A DNA stretch of 64,000 nucleotides. Origin: Ga0077555 sp050187415. Lineage in GTDB: Bacteria > Pseudomonadota > Alphaproteobacteria > Rhizobiales > Hyphomicrobiaceae. The notes under the pieces are model-generated. The model saw only the letters and a list, made by a program, of their open reading frames with translations. It made no database searches and was not told where the DNA came from. Positions 39,343 through 48,464 of this stretch are shown piece by piece; the stretch's first letter is position 1; every line of letters starts with the position of its first letter. The stretch spans positions 68,503-132,502 of the forward strand of contig JBFWXN010000005.1 in NCBI GenBank assembly GCA_050187415.1, read 5' to 3'. The position numbers and the translations under genes are program-made.

Positions 39343-40179
39343 ATGACTGACAGTCCTTCCCGTTACGAAATCGATGCCGATCCGCGAGCGGCGTTGGCCG
39401 ATCGTGGCCGATCGGGCGGTCGCACACGGATGAGGGGGCAGGCTCTGCCGCCCCGGCGCGGACGGTCTATACCCGTCCCGCATGACGAGCGCAACGGAGA
39501 TATAAAGATATTCTTATGTCTCGATATGCCGAGCCGCAGACGATCCGATGGTCTCCGCCGTTAGGTGATCGCCGTACCGATTGCGGGCACCTGATCTGGT
39601 AGCGAGGGGATGACGAGCGCCCACGTCCCGCCAAACTGCGAAATTGCAAGTTCGTTCCCGGCGATCCTCGATCTGAGATTAATAGTCGATTGATCCGATC
39701 GCCGAGAACGATCGCGAATGAGCCTCGCGCAGCCGGCGTTTGAATGATCTCCGATCAAAGCAAGTGCCAGCATAGAATATCCATTGCTTCGTCTGAAGCG
39801 GCGGCGAATTTTGTTTTTTGACCATTGCGCCCAGGCGCACGAGGGGGCTCGGGCTGCGAAAGCATCGACCTGAAGTGATGATTGATGCATATATTCAATC
39901 GTTTATAATGAAAATGAGCTGTCCCTGGCAGCGGCTGGCGAGGCTACGGAAAGTGGCATGGACCGTGCCTGCAGGTGGCGTGATGCCAACCCGGATCATG
40001 CTTTCTGAATAATTATTTCCGCCGCGAAGATTTGAATAAAAGACGCATATAAATGAAGCCGCATTCGATATGAATTGGAATGCATAGAAAACATGCTAGT
40101 TATGATCCAATTAGGGGTTCTTAAATACCTCATCGCGCAATATGGCTGGGGAATACGCATATCATGCGGGAGGCGTATC
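39343..40179. other. AT-richer intergenic region between ahcY and the VWA gene
   Basis: An 837-base divergent region. The ahcY-proximal part is GC-rich and holds the ahcY leader, a palindrome at 39500-39519 and a short tandem repeat (ggccgatcg twice at 39396-39414). From about 39560 to 40170 the base composition drops; by hand count 40021-40140 has 46 G/C in 120 bases. A frame of 109 codons at 39561-39890 on the minus strand resembles no family I know. A near-match to the CtrA box (TTAATAGTCGATTGA, 39679-39693) lies inside. No convincing gene. Confidence 0.55.
39500..39519. promoter_or_regulatory. AT-rich palindrome in the ahcY leader, candidate SahR-like operator
   Basis: ATATAAAGATATTCTTATGT is an imperfect 20-bp palindrome; seven of the ten base pairs across the centre match. 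It lies about 160 bases before the ahcY start. From memory it resembles the AT-rich palindromes proposed for ArsR-family SahR regulators of the SAM recycling genes in alphaproteobacteria. No regulator gene is nearby, so the assignment is tentative. Confidence 0.45.
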
Positions 40180-41724
40180 ATGTTGCGAATGAGTGGGTGG
40201 GCCGGCCGGCCCACACTGACGACGGGGAGGGCCGAAACGACCGCCCCGTCCAAGCGATTGCTTCGGGGCGTTCGGGCTTTCGGGCGGAACGAGAAGGGCT
40301 CGATTGCCATTCTCTTCGGTCTGACGAGCTTCATCGTCATGGCCTTGGTCGGCGGCGCCGTGGATTACGGCCGTGCCGTAACGGCCCGGAACCAGATGCA
40401 GAACTCGATTGACGCGGCCGTGCTGGCTGCGGCGCGCGTTTGGCAGACGGACCACGACCTGGCGCTGGCCGAGCAAAAGGCGAAGGACTATTACACCAAC
40501 AACCAGCCAAAGAGCGTGGAAAGCAGCGTTACCGCGTTCAATGCCGATCTGCAGCGAAGCGCGATCACCCTGACCGCGAGCGGGAAACTGGCAACCCCGT
40601 TCCTTGCGGCGGCTGCCGCGATCGGCAAAACGCTGACGGGAAAAGGCACACCCGGTAATGAGCTTACGCTGGTGGTGACCGCCGAGGCGCTCCTGGCAGC
40701 GGGTGGCAATGGCGATTCGAACCTCGAGATCGCGATGATGCTCGATGTCACGGGATCGATGGGTGGCAGCAAGATCAAGGATCTGAAGGAGGCTGCCAAG
40801 GACCTGGTGGACATCGTCGTATGGCAGGATCAGAGCGAGCACACCTCTCGCATCGCGCTCGTCCCGTTCGCGGATGCCGTCAATCTGGGCTCGACGGCTC
40901 TGGTCAACGACGTACGCGGCAACGTGAAGACGAGCTGCAAGAAAAACTCTCCCTGCACATCCTACTCCACCGGCTCTCCTGCTCAGTACTTCAAGTTCAC
41001 GAACGCCAGCGGCAACACGCAGACTTGGCAGGCATCGTCCTATTGCGTGACCGAGCGCGTGGGTGCTGACTGGGATACCGATGCTGCGCCCAACTCGAGC
41101 AGCACGAAGGTCGCCCCGCTTTACGGCTCGTCATCGTCATCGAGCTGCGGCTTCATGTCGATCAACACGGGCGATCTCGAGGTCAATACCGTGCAGCCTC
41201 TGACGAACGACAAGGTGCTGTTGAAGCGCCGGATCGACAAGCTGGACGAGGCAGGCTCGACGGGCGGACAGATGGGAACAGCCTGGGCCTGGTACATGCT
41301 GTCGCCGAATTGGGCCTACCTGTGGCCGAGCGCAAACCGGCCGGTCGCTTATAAGACCGAGAAGACGGAGAAGATCGCCATCCTGATGACGGACGGTGAG
41401 TACAACACGGGTCACTGCAACGGTATCGTCGCCAAGGACAGCGGTTCCGGCAGCGGCAGCAACAGCGACCATATCAACTGCAACGCCACGAACGGGTCGT
41501 CCAACGATCAGGCCACGCGGTTGTGTGAGCAGATGAAGAACAACACTGGCATCACCGTTTACACAGTCGGCTTTGCGCTCGGTGGCAACAAGACGGCCAT
41601 CAAAACCCTCAAGGGATGCGCTTCGGACGAGTCGAAGTTCTACAATGCCGAGGATGGCGATCAGCTGCGGATGGCATTCCGCGACATCGCCCTCCAGGTT
41701 GCCAAGCTCAGGCTCTCGCACTGA
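40180..41724 (+). CDS. TadG-like pilus-assembly-type protein with von Willebrand A domain
   Basis: A 514-residue protein. The N terminus has a TadE/TadG-like start: EKGSIAILFGLTSFIVMALV is a membrane helix near residues 35-55, followed by GGAVDYGRAVTARNQMQNS (19 residues) and a helical stretch. From about residue 185 a VWA domain begins with the metal-site motif DVTGSMGGSK; ILMTDGEYNTGHC is a later part. The loop insert is Ser/Gly-rich with many Cys. In tad clusters TadG is a minor envelope component, but no other tad gene is here. ATG 40180 follows a GGGAGG site; the frame extends up to 40075 only through an AT-rich non-coding-like segment. Confidence 0.88.
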   Translation: MLRMSGWAGRPTLTTGRAETTAPSKRLLRGVRAFGRNEKGSIAILFGLTSFIVMALVGGAVDYGRAVTARNQMQNSIDAAVLAAARVWQTDHDLALAEQKAKDYYTNNQPKSVESSVTAFNADLQRSAITLTASGKLATPFLAAAAAIGKTLTGKGTPGNELTLVVTAEALLAAGGNGDSNLEIAMMLDVTGSMGGSKIKDLKEAAKDLVDIVVWQDQSEHTSRIALVPFADAVNLGSTALVNDVRGNVKTSCKKNSPCTSYSTGSPAQYFKFTNASGNTQTWQASSYCVTERVGADWDTDAAPNSSSTKVAPLYGSSSSSSCGFMSINTGDLEVNTVQPLTNDKVLLKRRIDKLDEAGSTGGQMGTAWAWYMLSPNWAYLWPSANRPVAYKTEKTEKIAILMTDGEYNTGHCNGIVAKDSGSGSGSNSDHINCNATNGSSNDQATRLCEQMKNNTGITVYTVGFALGGNKTAIKTLKGCASDESKFYNAEDGDQLRMAFRDIALQVAKLRLSH

Positions 41725-41811
41725 CGCTGGCATCGCCTCCTGCACGAAGCGGTCGGGTCTCTCGCGAGGCTCGGCCGTTTTCGCGTGCAGGTATAGTCCG
41801 GCGCAAGAAAA

Positions 41812-42093
41812 TCAGTCCTCTTCGCCGAAGCCGTCCTCCACCAGGGCGCTCAAGGCGTCGATTGCGGCAGCAGCGTCCTCGCCTTGGGCTTCGACGGTGA
41901 TCGTGGTGCCCTGCCCGGCGGCAAGCATCATCAATCCCATGATCGACGATCCGCCGACCGTCTGCCCTTCACGCGAGACGGAAACGGTGGCTTGAAATGT
42001 CTCGGCGCATTTGACGAACTTCGCGGACGCGCGGGCATGCAAGCCCTTCTTGTTGCGGATCAGAAGCTCAACCCGCCGCGTGGCAGTCATCAT
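41812..42093 (-). CDS. ptsH: Phosphocarrier protein HPr of the regulatory PTS
   Basis: A 93-residue HPr. The phosphorylated His is His19 in KKGLHARASAKFV, and the regulatory serine is Ser50 in GGSSIMGLMML. In alphaproteobacteria HPr passes phosphate from enzyme I-Ntr to EIIA proteins and has a regulatory rather than sugar-uptake role; HprK phosphorylates the serine. A second ATG one codon later is an equal start. It lies 27 bases downstream of the EIIA gene, completing the chvI-chvG-hprK-EIIA-ptsH series. Confidence 0.94.
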   Translation of the reverse strand: MMTATRRVELLIRNKKGLHARASAKFVKCAETFQATVSVSREGQTVGGSSIMGLMMLAAGQGTTITVEAQGEDAAAAIDALSALVEDGFGEED

Positions 42094-42120
42094 GGAAGGC
42101 CCTTTGGAGACGTTTTCGTC

Positions 42121-42528
42121 TCAAGTTTCGCCCGAGAGGACCTGGCTCGCAACGGAGATGTATTTGCGGCCGGCTTCCTTCGCGAGGTCGACGGCCTCCA
42201 CCAGAGACTTGTCGCGGCGCACGCTTGCCAGCCTGACGAGCATCGGCAGATTGACGCCGGCAATCACTTCGGCCCCCGTATCGTCCATGACCGAGATGGC
42301 AAGATTGGAGGGTGTCCCCCCGAACATGTCGGTAAGAACCACGACGCCGCGGCCCCTGTCGGCGCGCCGCACGGCTTCGATCAGCTCGCTGCGGCGAGCC
42401 TCGATGTCGTCATCCGGGCCGATGGAGAGTGTCTCCAGGCCGTCCTGAGCGCCAACCACATGCTCCATGGCGGCCCGAAACTCGGTGGCAAGTCCTCCGT
42501 GTGTGATGATCACGATGCCGATCATCAA
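42121..42528 (-). CDS. Mannose-class PTS EIIA component
   Basis: A 135-residue single-domain EIIA of the mannose family. The phosphorylation His is His10 in IGIVIITHGGLATEF, and the family segment VVVLTDMFGGTPSNLA is present. No EIIB, EIIC or EIID genes accompany it, as expected in Hyphomicrobiales, where this protein is a signalling partner of HPr rather than a sugar transporter. It sits between hprK (215 bases upstream) and ptsH. Confidence 0.92.
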   Translation of the reverse strand: MMIGIVIITHGGLATEFRAAMEHVVGAQDGLETLSIGPDDDIEARRSELIEAVRRADRGRGVVVLTDMFGGTPSNLAISVMDDTGAEVIAGVNLPMLVRLASVRRDKSLVEAVDLAKEAGRKYISVASQVLSGET

Positions 42529-42743
42529 TCAGCCTTTCGCCTTGGGACGTGCTTCTCGCCGCGCCGCCAACGGGGCGTCAATAACGGGTCGAAACCCAAA
42601 ACGCCGGATCGGCTGGCGGTTTGAAGTTGCACGTTCGATTTGTAGCCGAATCGCGACCTTTGACCACCATCATTCGAACCAATTTGTTCCCGACGTGCCA
42701 GTCTGCGACGAGCCGCGGCACCGGGGCAACGGGTTGCGACCCT

Positions 42744-43208
42744 TTATTTCTTCGGCAACGTCATTGCCGCGAGCACCAGTTTCGACGGAGCGCTCGGCGC
42801 GGAGCCTTCAACGCGAACGAGGGCCAAGTCCAACCCTAACAGAGGATATACTTGACGGGGCTCCGGCAGCCGATCGATTTCAGCGGCTGCACCCAGAACG
42901 ACCGCAAGGTCGACCTCGGCTCGCGGGACGAACGGAAACGGGAGGATGCCGAGCCCCCTGACTTCGAGCTTGCCGGCGATGGTTGCCGGTGGGGAGGCAA
43001 ATAGCCGGTCGCCGATACGCTCGATGAGCACCTGATCGTCGGCGATGAGGCGCGTTTCGACCGGCTTGCCGTCGTAGACAAGCGGCGTGGTGATGAGGCG
43101 GAGGGCCAAGTCCGACTTGCCTGCGCCCGACGCGCCGAAAATCAGCACTCCCCGACCGGATACCGCGAGGGCAGTCGCATGCACGAGCATGCTTGTGCCG
43201 CGCGTCAT
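42744..43208 (-). CDS. hprK: HPr kinase/phosphorylase, short alphaproteobacterial form
   Basis: A 154-residue protein that corresponds only to the C-terminal catalytic domain of Firmicutes HprK (about 310 residues). The P loop is GASGAGKS at 25-32 in VLIFGASGAGKSDLALRL; LIADDQVLIER and VRGLGILPFPF match the rest of the active site, although the latter is the shortened signature. The short form is normal in alphaproteobacteria. The start codon lies one base after the chvG stop, so the two are coupled: two-component signalling and PTS phosphorylation share a transcript. Confidence 0.92.
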   Translation of the reverse strand: MTRGTSMLVHATALAVSGRGVLIFGASGAGKSDLALRLITTPLVYDGKPVETRLIADDQVLIERIGDRLFASPPATIAGKLEVRGLGILPFPFVPRAEVDLAVVLGAAAEIDRLPEPRQVYPLLGLDLALVRVEGSAPSAPSKLVLAAMTLPKK

Positions 43209-43209
43209 G

Positions 43210-45087
43210 CTAGGCCTCCGCGCGGCCGGTTACGACGCGTGGGGGGGCTGCTGCTGCCGGCAGACGAACGACGAAACGCGCGCCGATGATCGCGCCGGGC
43301 GCCCCTGCCCTGGTCGACGGAGCGCGCCTGTTCTCCGCCCAGATGCGTCCACCGTGGGCCCTTACGATCTCACGCGAGATGCTCAAGCCCAGTCCTGAAT
43401 TCTTGCCGACGGTACTGTCGCTTTGCGGGCGATCCGAATAGAAGCGCTCGAAAACGGCTTCGAGCTTGTCCTCGGGCATGCCCGGACCGTCATCATCGAC
43501 CGACAGCTCGACCTCATTGTCGATCGTGCGAAGCCGCGCGCAGACGTTTCCGCCCGGCGGCGAGAATGACGCCGCGTTGTCGATCAGGTTCGTGACCACC
43601 TGTCCGAGCCGTCCTTCGTGCCCCAGCACCAGGTGTCTGTTGTCGCCATTGGGTTTGGCAACGACCTCCAGGCAAACCGTGCGGCCATGCTGGCCGTGAA
43701 TATCGCCGAGCACCTCGATCAGTCCCTTCAGGCTAACACCGAGGTCGAGCAGTTCGGTCTCCTGGCGCGCCAATTCGGCGTCGAGTCGTGAGGCGTTGGC
43801 AACGTCCGTGATGAGGCGGTTGAGACGCTTGAGCTCCTCCTGGATCTGCCGCGCCAGCTCTTCGCGCTGCTGGGGGGTGCGCGCATAGCTCATGGATTCG
43901 GCGGTCGAGCGTGCCGCGGTCAGCGGGTTCTTGAGTTCGTGCGCCACATCGGCCGCGAATTTTTCGCTCGCTTCGATGCGCCGGTAGAGTGCACTCGTCA
44001 TCTGGCGGAAGGCACTCGCCATCTTTCCAACCTCGTCTCGCCGAAGCGAATAGTCGGGAAGCTCGGCCCGGGCGCTGATGCTGCGGCTGACGTGATCGGC
44101 GGCCGCGGAAAGACGTCGCACGGGCTCGGCGATCGAGCGCGTGAGCTGGACGGAGGCAGCGAGCGTCGTCAGCAGTGCCATGGTGGCCACCGAGACGAAG
44201 ATCCAGCGCTCGCGTGTCAGGATCTGATCGATCTCGCCGGGCCGCGTCGACAGCAGCAGTGCGCCCAGCGTCGAATTGCGGCGCTTGATCGGGACCGCGA
44301 GCGAGACGATCTGCTGGTCGTCCTCGTCGATGAGCAGCATGGGAAGAGGCTTGGCCCCTCTCAGCGCCTGACGCACCTCCGGGTAATAGTTCCCGTTTGC
44401 CGCGCCGATCTCGTAATAGATCGGGAGATCGGTCGCGTCGAAATACGAGAGCACGCGCAGCCAGTTGGTCTTGACGCGCAGTTTCTCGCGGATTGGCTCG
44501 CCATTGGCATCAAGCTTCGGCGGCGGGCTTTTGGCGAGCACACGATGCGTATCGACCACGAGTTCTCCCTCGCGGTCGTAGATGCGGGCCCGCGTGTTGT
44601 GCACGGGCTGGATCAGCTTGCGGATGACGGGGCCGACCTGATCGGGCCGGATCGACAGCTCGAGGTCGTCGAGTGCCGCGAAGCCATCGTCGCGGAATGG
44701 CGCCCTGACGGCTTCGACCTCTGGCTGACGACCCGGATCGAAGGTGATGACATTGGTCGACACGGAGGCATTTGCCGCAATGGCCGCAGCGATGATCTCG
44801 GCCTGCACGCGAAGGCTTTCGCGCTTGGCCGTGATCAGGAGCGCATGCTGCTGGGAAACCCAGAAGATGCCAGTCAGCAGGACGACGAGGCCGACCACGT
44901 TCGAGAAGAAGATGCGCCGCGCCAGCGATTGCCCGAAGAAGCGGGCCACGGGCGAGCGCGCCAACCATACCGAAGCCAAGCCGTAGCCCTGCTCGAGCCA
45001 GGCGACGGCACGCGCGGTTCTCGCGCCGGTAAGGCGTGCACCCGCCTTTTCGCGCAAAGTTGCTACGTGATTCCAGTCGAGCGCCAT
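43210..45087 (-). CDS. chvG: Sensor histidine kinase ChvG (ExoS/BvrS)
   Basis: A 625-residue inner-membrane kinase that responds to acid or envelope signals through ChvI and controls envelope, exopolysaccharide and host-interaction genes in Hyphomicrobiales. The first membrane helix is at about 61-81 (FFSNVVGLVVLLTGIFWVS); a periplasmic sensing domain follows, with a second helix near 300-320, then a HAMP linker. The H box is FAADVAHELKNPLTAARS, and ATPase motifs are SVDDDGPGMPEDKL and SGLGLSISREI. It lies 16 bases downstream of chvI. Confidence 0.93.
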   Translation of the reverse strand: MALDWNHVATLREKAGARLTGARTARAVAWLEQGYGLASVWLARSPVARFFGQSLARRIFFSNVVGLVVLLTGIFWVSQQHALLITAKRESLRVQAEIIAAAIAANASVSTNVITFDPGRQPEVEAVRAPFRDDGFAALDDLELSIRPDQVGPVIRKLIQPVHNTRARIYDREGELVVDTHRVLAKSPPPKLDANGEPIREKLRVKTNWLRVLSYFDATDLPIYYEIGAANGNYYPEVRQALRGAKPLPMLLIDEDDQQIVSLAVPIKRRNSTLGALLLSTRPGEIDQILTRERWIFVSVATMALLTTLAASVQLTRSIAEPVRRLSAAADHVSRSISARAELPDYSLRRDEVGKMASAFRQMTSALYRRIEASEKFAADVAHELKNPLTAARSTAESMSYARTPQQREELARQIQEELKRLNRLITDVANASRLDAELARQETELLDLGVSLKGLIEVLGDIHGQHGRTVCLEVVAKPNGDNRHLVLGHEGRLGQVVTNLIDNAASFSPPGGNVCARLRTIDNEVELSVDDDGPGMPEDKLEAVFERFYSDRPQSDSTVGKNSGLGLSISREIVRAHGGRIWAENRRAPSTRAGAPGAIIGARFVVRLPAAAAPPRVVTGRAEA

Positions 45088-45103
45088 CGGCCGGCTCCGC
45101 GGT

Positions 45104-45811
45104 TCAGCTCTCCTTGAACCGGTAGCCCACCCCGTACAGGGTCTCGATGACGTCGAAATCGTCGTCGACGGCCTTGAATTTCTTGCGCAAGCGCTTGATG
45201 TGGCTATCGATCGTGCGGTCGTCGACGTAGACCTGATCGTCGTAGGCGGCGTCCATCAGGGCGTCGCGGGTCTTGACGACGCCCGGCCGCTGGGCGAGCG
45301 CCTGGAGGATCAGGAACTCTGTCACGGTGAGGGTGACGGGCTTGAGGTCCCAATGGCAGGTGTGGCGCTCCGGGTCGAGCTTCAGCTTGCCGCGCTCGAC
45401 GATGCGAGCGGCCTCGCTTTGCGGGGCCTGTCCCTCCTTCGGCTGGAAGCGGCGCAACACCGCCTTGACGCGCTCGACGACGAGGCGCTGCGAGAAGGGT
45501 TTGGCGATGTAGTCGTCGGCGCCCATCTTCAGGCCGAACAACTCGTCGATTTCCTCGTCCTTGGACGTGAGAAAAATCACCGGCATGTCGGATTGCTGGC
45601 GCATCCGCCGGAGCAACTCCATGCCGTCCATCTTCGGCATCTTGATATCGAAGATACCCAGATCGGCGGGCTCGTCGGTGAGTGCTTCCAAAGCTGCGGC
45701 GCCGTCGCCATACGTGCGCACCTTGAAGCCCTCTGCCTCGAGAGCCATGCGCAGGGAGGCGAGAATGTTGCGCTCGTCGTCGACGAGCGCGATCGTGCTC
45801 TTCTGATTCAT
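45104..45811 (-). CDS. chvI: Response regulator ChvI
   Basis: A 235-residue OmpR-type regulator. The receiver has the acidic pair Asp11-Asp12, phosphoacceptor Asp55 in FDIKMPKMDGM, Thr in IFLTSKD, and Lys in DDYIAKPF. The C-terminal winged-helix domain has LTVTEFLILQALAQRPG and DDRTIDSHIKRLRKKF. ChvI is phosphorylated by ChvG, encoded next. It is the first gene of the chvI-chvG-hprK-EIIA-ptsH series; a 201-base gap upstream should carry the promoter. pckA, the usual neighbour in rhizobia, is not present. Confidence 0.95.
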   Translation of the reverse strand: MNQKSTIALVDDERNILASLRMALEAEGFKVRTYGDGAAALEALTDEPADLGIFDIKMPKMDGMELLRRMRQQSDMPVIFLTSKDEEIDELFGLKMGADDYIAKPFSQRLVVERVKAVLRRFQPKEGQAPQSEAARIVERGKLKLDPERHTCHWDLKPVTLTVTEFLILQALAQRPGVVKTRDALMDAAYDDQVYVDDRTIDSHIKRLRKKFKAVDDDFDVIETLYGVGYRFKES

Positions 45812-46012
45812 GATCTGGTCCCCGGCGGCCCGGTGCGCCCCATGCCGCCTCTATGGCTCCAACGTGTACGAAATGTGGCGGGCGACCATGCCACTACGCG
45901 CGGCGATAGTAGCCCAACCCTCATCGCATAGCCAACTTCACTCGCGCCATGGTCCGAGCCGCCTGTGGATGCGGGCCAACGGCAACGGAACTCAGTGGAT
46001 GCGCCAGCCCTG

Positions 46013-47806
46013 TCAGCGCCCAGCGGCGTAACCCTGCATGCCGCGCGGATTGGCGGCGGCTTTGCGGCGGACACCGTCCTGGGAGGCGGCGGTGAGACGG
46101 CCCTCCGACCAATCCGATCCGATCTCCACCTTGTGTCCGCGGCGCTCGAGCTCTTTGATCGTCGCTGCGGGCAAGCGGCTTTCCACCACCACCACGCCCG
46201 GGCGCGAGCTGCGCGGCCAGAAAGACCCCGGAAAATGCTCGATATGCCACGCCGGCGCGTCGATCGCCTCCTGGAGGTTCATGCTGAAGTGGGCGTGCCG
46301 CAAGAACAGCTGCGCATTCCACTGGTCCTGCTGGTCGCCGCCCGGTGTGCCCCAGATCATGTACGGTTTGCCATCACGCAGCGCCATGCCGACAGAAAGC
46401 GTCGAGCGCGGGCGCTTGCCCGGCATGAGGGCACCGGGGTGGCTCTCGTCGAGCCAGAACATCTGCGCTCGCGAGCCGAGCGGCCAGCCGAGTTGCGGGA
46501 TCACCGGCGACGATTGCAGCCATCCGCCCGAGGGCGTGGCCGTAAACATGTTGCCGGCCTTGTCGATGACGTCGATGTGGACGGTATCGCCCTTGCTCTC
46601 GCCCATTTTGCCGACCGTCGGCTCGCCGGCACCGGCGAACGATCCCTTCGGGGCTCCCCTCACGATCACTTTGCCGCCGTAGCCGTCGATCACACCAGGA
46701 CGCTGCTCCATGTTGGCCCATTGCGTGATCTGGCGCCGACGGTCGTTGTTGTAGCGCTCGGAAAGAAGTGTCTCCATCGGTACGGCGGCGAATTTGGGGT
46801 CGCCATAAAATGCCTCGCGGTCGGCGTAGGCGAGTTTCGCGGCTTCGATCCACAGATGGATGAAATCCGGATCGGTGGCCGACAAGCGCTCGATCTCGAA
46901 GCCTTTGAGAATGGCCAGGATCTGAAGCATGGTCGGCGACTGCGTCCAAGGACCTGGCTTCAGAACGCTGTAGGGGCCGTATTCGAGCGCGAGGGGGTCT
47001 TCGACGGTAGGCAGCCAGCCCGCCATGTCGGCACCGGTCAGCACGCCCCTGTGGCGTCGCCCCGACACGTCCATCACCTCTTCGGTCCGGCAGAATTTAT
47101 CGACGGCCTCGGCGACGAAGCCCTGGCTCCAGGCACGGCGTGCGCGTTCGATCTGGGCCTCGCGCCCGCCGCCGCCCGCTTCGGCCTCGGCCAGTATCCG
47201 CACGTAGGTTTCGGCGTGCTGCGGATTGCGGAAGTGCGAGCCGGCCACGGGTACTTTGCCGCCAGGGAGATAGACGGCGGCCGACGTCGGCCAGTGGTCG
47301 GTGAACAGGCTGCGCACGGTCTCGATGGTGGCGCAGGCGCGCTCGACGATCGGATGACCGCCGACGGCGTAGCCGATGGAGGGCTCCAGCACGTCGCGAA
47401 GGCGCATGGTGCCATAGTCGCGCAACACCATCATGTAGGTCTCGAACGTGCCTGGGATGCATGGTGCGAGCAGACCGGTGCCGGGAATGATGTCTAGGCC
47501 AAGATGATCGCGGTAATGGGCGATCGTGGCGCCGGCTGGCGCTGGGCCCTGGCCGCAGATCACCTCGGGCCGGCCCTTGCGCTGATCCCACACCATCACC
47601 GGGACGTCACCGCCCGGCCCGCACAGATGCGGTTCGACCACCTGCAGCGTGAAAGCCGCGGCGACGCCCGCATCGAACGCGTTGCCGCCCTTTTCGAGAA
47701 TGCCCATGGCGACGGCGGTCGCGATCCAGTGCGTCGTCGCCACCACGCCGAACGTGCCGTCGATCTCGGGCCGAGTGGTGAACGCGCCTGAGTTGATGTT
47801 GGCCAT
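46013..47806 (-). CDS. Gamma-glutamyltransferase family protein
   Basis: A 597-residue N-terminal nucleophile hydrolase of the GGT family, which hydrolyses or transfers gamma-glutamyl groups. Segments include ILEKGGNAFDAGVAAAFTLQ (20 residues), VVEPHLCGPGGD and GLLAPCIPGTF in the large-subunit part. Self-cleavage and catalysis should use the Thr of ESKGDTVHIDVID. The small-subunit part has MFTATPSGGWLQSS and TPGGDQQDQWNAQLF. No signal peptide is seen from ATG 47806, so it may be cytosolic; many such homologues act on other amides. An upstream in-frame extension to 47938 is Arg-rich and overlaps the next gene. Confidence 0.9.
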   Translation of the reverse strand: MANINSGAFTTRPEIDGTFGVVATTHWIATAVAMGILEKGGNAFDAGVAAAFTLQVVEPHLCGPGGDVPVMVWDQRKGRPEVICGQGPAPAGATIAHYRDHLGLDIIPGTGLLAPCIPGTFETYMMVLRDYGTMRLRDVLEPSIGYAVGGHPIVERACATIETVRSLFTDHWPTSAAVYLPGGKVPVAGSHFRNPQHAETYVRILAEAEAGGGGREAQIERARRAWSQGFVAEAVDKFCRTEEVMDVSGRRHRGVLTGADMAGWLPTVEDPLALEYGPYSVLKPGPWTQSPTMLQILAILKGFEIERLSATDPDFIHLWIEAAKLAYADREAFYGDPKFAAVPMETLLSERYNNDRRRQITQWANMEQRPGVIDGYGGKVIVRGAPKGSFAGAGEPTVGKMGESKGDTVHIDVIDKAGNMFTATPSGGWLQSSPVIPQLGWPLGSRAQMFWLDESHPGALMPGKRPRSTLSVGMALRDGKPYMIWGTPGGDQQDQWNAQLFLRHAHFSMNLQEAIDAPAWHIEHFPGSFWPRSSRPGVVVVESRLPAATIKELERRGHKVEIGSDWSEGRLTAASQDGVRRKAAANPRGMQGYAAGR

Positions 47807-47912
47807 CGCCTTCTCCGGGGTGTCTCTCGCTTTGCGCGGCATCCTAGTGCGGGCGCATTCATGGCGCCAGCCGTTCGCCCGTAGGGGCGGCCGAGCTTTT
47901 CGTGCCTGCCGG

Positions 47913-48464
47913 TCAGGGCCGGTAATGGAAACCCGCAAAATCGGCGAGGTGGCGCAGTCTCGCGATGGCCAGTCCCGACACCCCGGCAGCGGCCACGAGA
48001 TCGACGACGGTGCTTGCCCACGGAACGCTCGCGTTCCATGCGTCCACCTCGTGCAACGAAATGAAGCGTATCAGCCCGAAGCCCACGATCAGGCATGCCA
48101 GGCCGATGGCGAGACGATAACGCTTGATGTAGTGCCAGACCCAAAGCAGGCCCCAGGCGAGCAAGACCAGGACCATCACCACGACTGCAATGCTCGCCGC
48201 TATCTGCAAGCTGCGCCGGCCTTCGTACCAGCCCCTATGCCTGAAGACGTCTCGCAGGAATGTTCCGAGACCGTGAAGCCATCCGAGGCTGCGCGCCGTT
48301 TTCGCCAGCGAAAGCGCCAAAAACACGGCCGAAAGCGCTGCCCAGACCCATGCGTCGGAACACGGCAATCCGTGCACGTGCGCGCGTCGACATGCAACGG
48401 CAGTCCAAATGCTGAGGAGACAGGCGACCAACAATGCGGCGACGCGCAAGGTATCGTGCGTCAT
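47913..48464 (-). CDS. Small membrane protein, unknown function
   Basis: A 183-residue protein I do not recognise. It has about four hydrophobic segments: residues 6-24 (LRVAALLVACLLSIWTAVA), about 38-55, about 87-108 (SIAVVVMVLVLLAWGLLWV), and about 117-135. A short polar C-terminal part ends HLADFAGFHYRP. ATG at 48464 is behind a GAGGA-like site; an extension to 48533 adds a charged segment without support. It may follow into the GGT gene, 107 bases downstream. Confidence 0.6.
   Translation of the reverse strand: MTHDTLRVAALLVACLLSIWTAVACRRAHVHGLPCSDAWVWAALSAVFLALSLAKTARSLGWLHGLGTFLRDVFRHRGWYEGRRSLQIAASIAVVVMVLVLLAWGLLWVWHYIKRYRLAIGLACLIVGFGLIRFISLHEVDAWNASVPWASTVVDLVAAAGVSGLAIARLRHLADFAGFHYRP

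Noticed and set aside
39343..39480. A SAM or SAH riboswitch in the ahcY leader
   Set aside because: The leader has GC-rich stems but I could not fit the conserved core of SAM-II or SAH riboswitches; a covariance search would decide.
39679..39693. A second CtrA box, TTAATAGTCGATTGA
   Set aside because: One base departs from the consensus and it is almost 490 bases from the VWA start; chance matches are likely in AT-rich DNA.
39561..39890. A 109-codon minus-strand frame in the AT-rich region
   Set aside because: It starts with ATG but resembles no family and lacks a clear ribosome site; kept only as a note in the intergenic entry.
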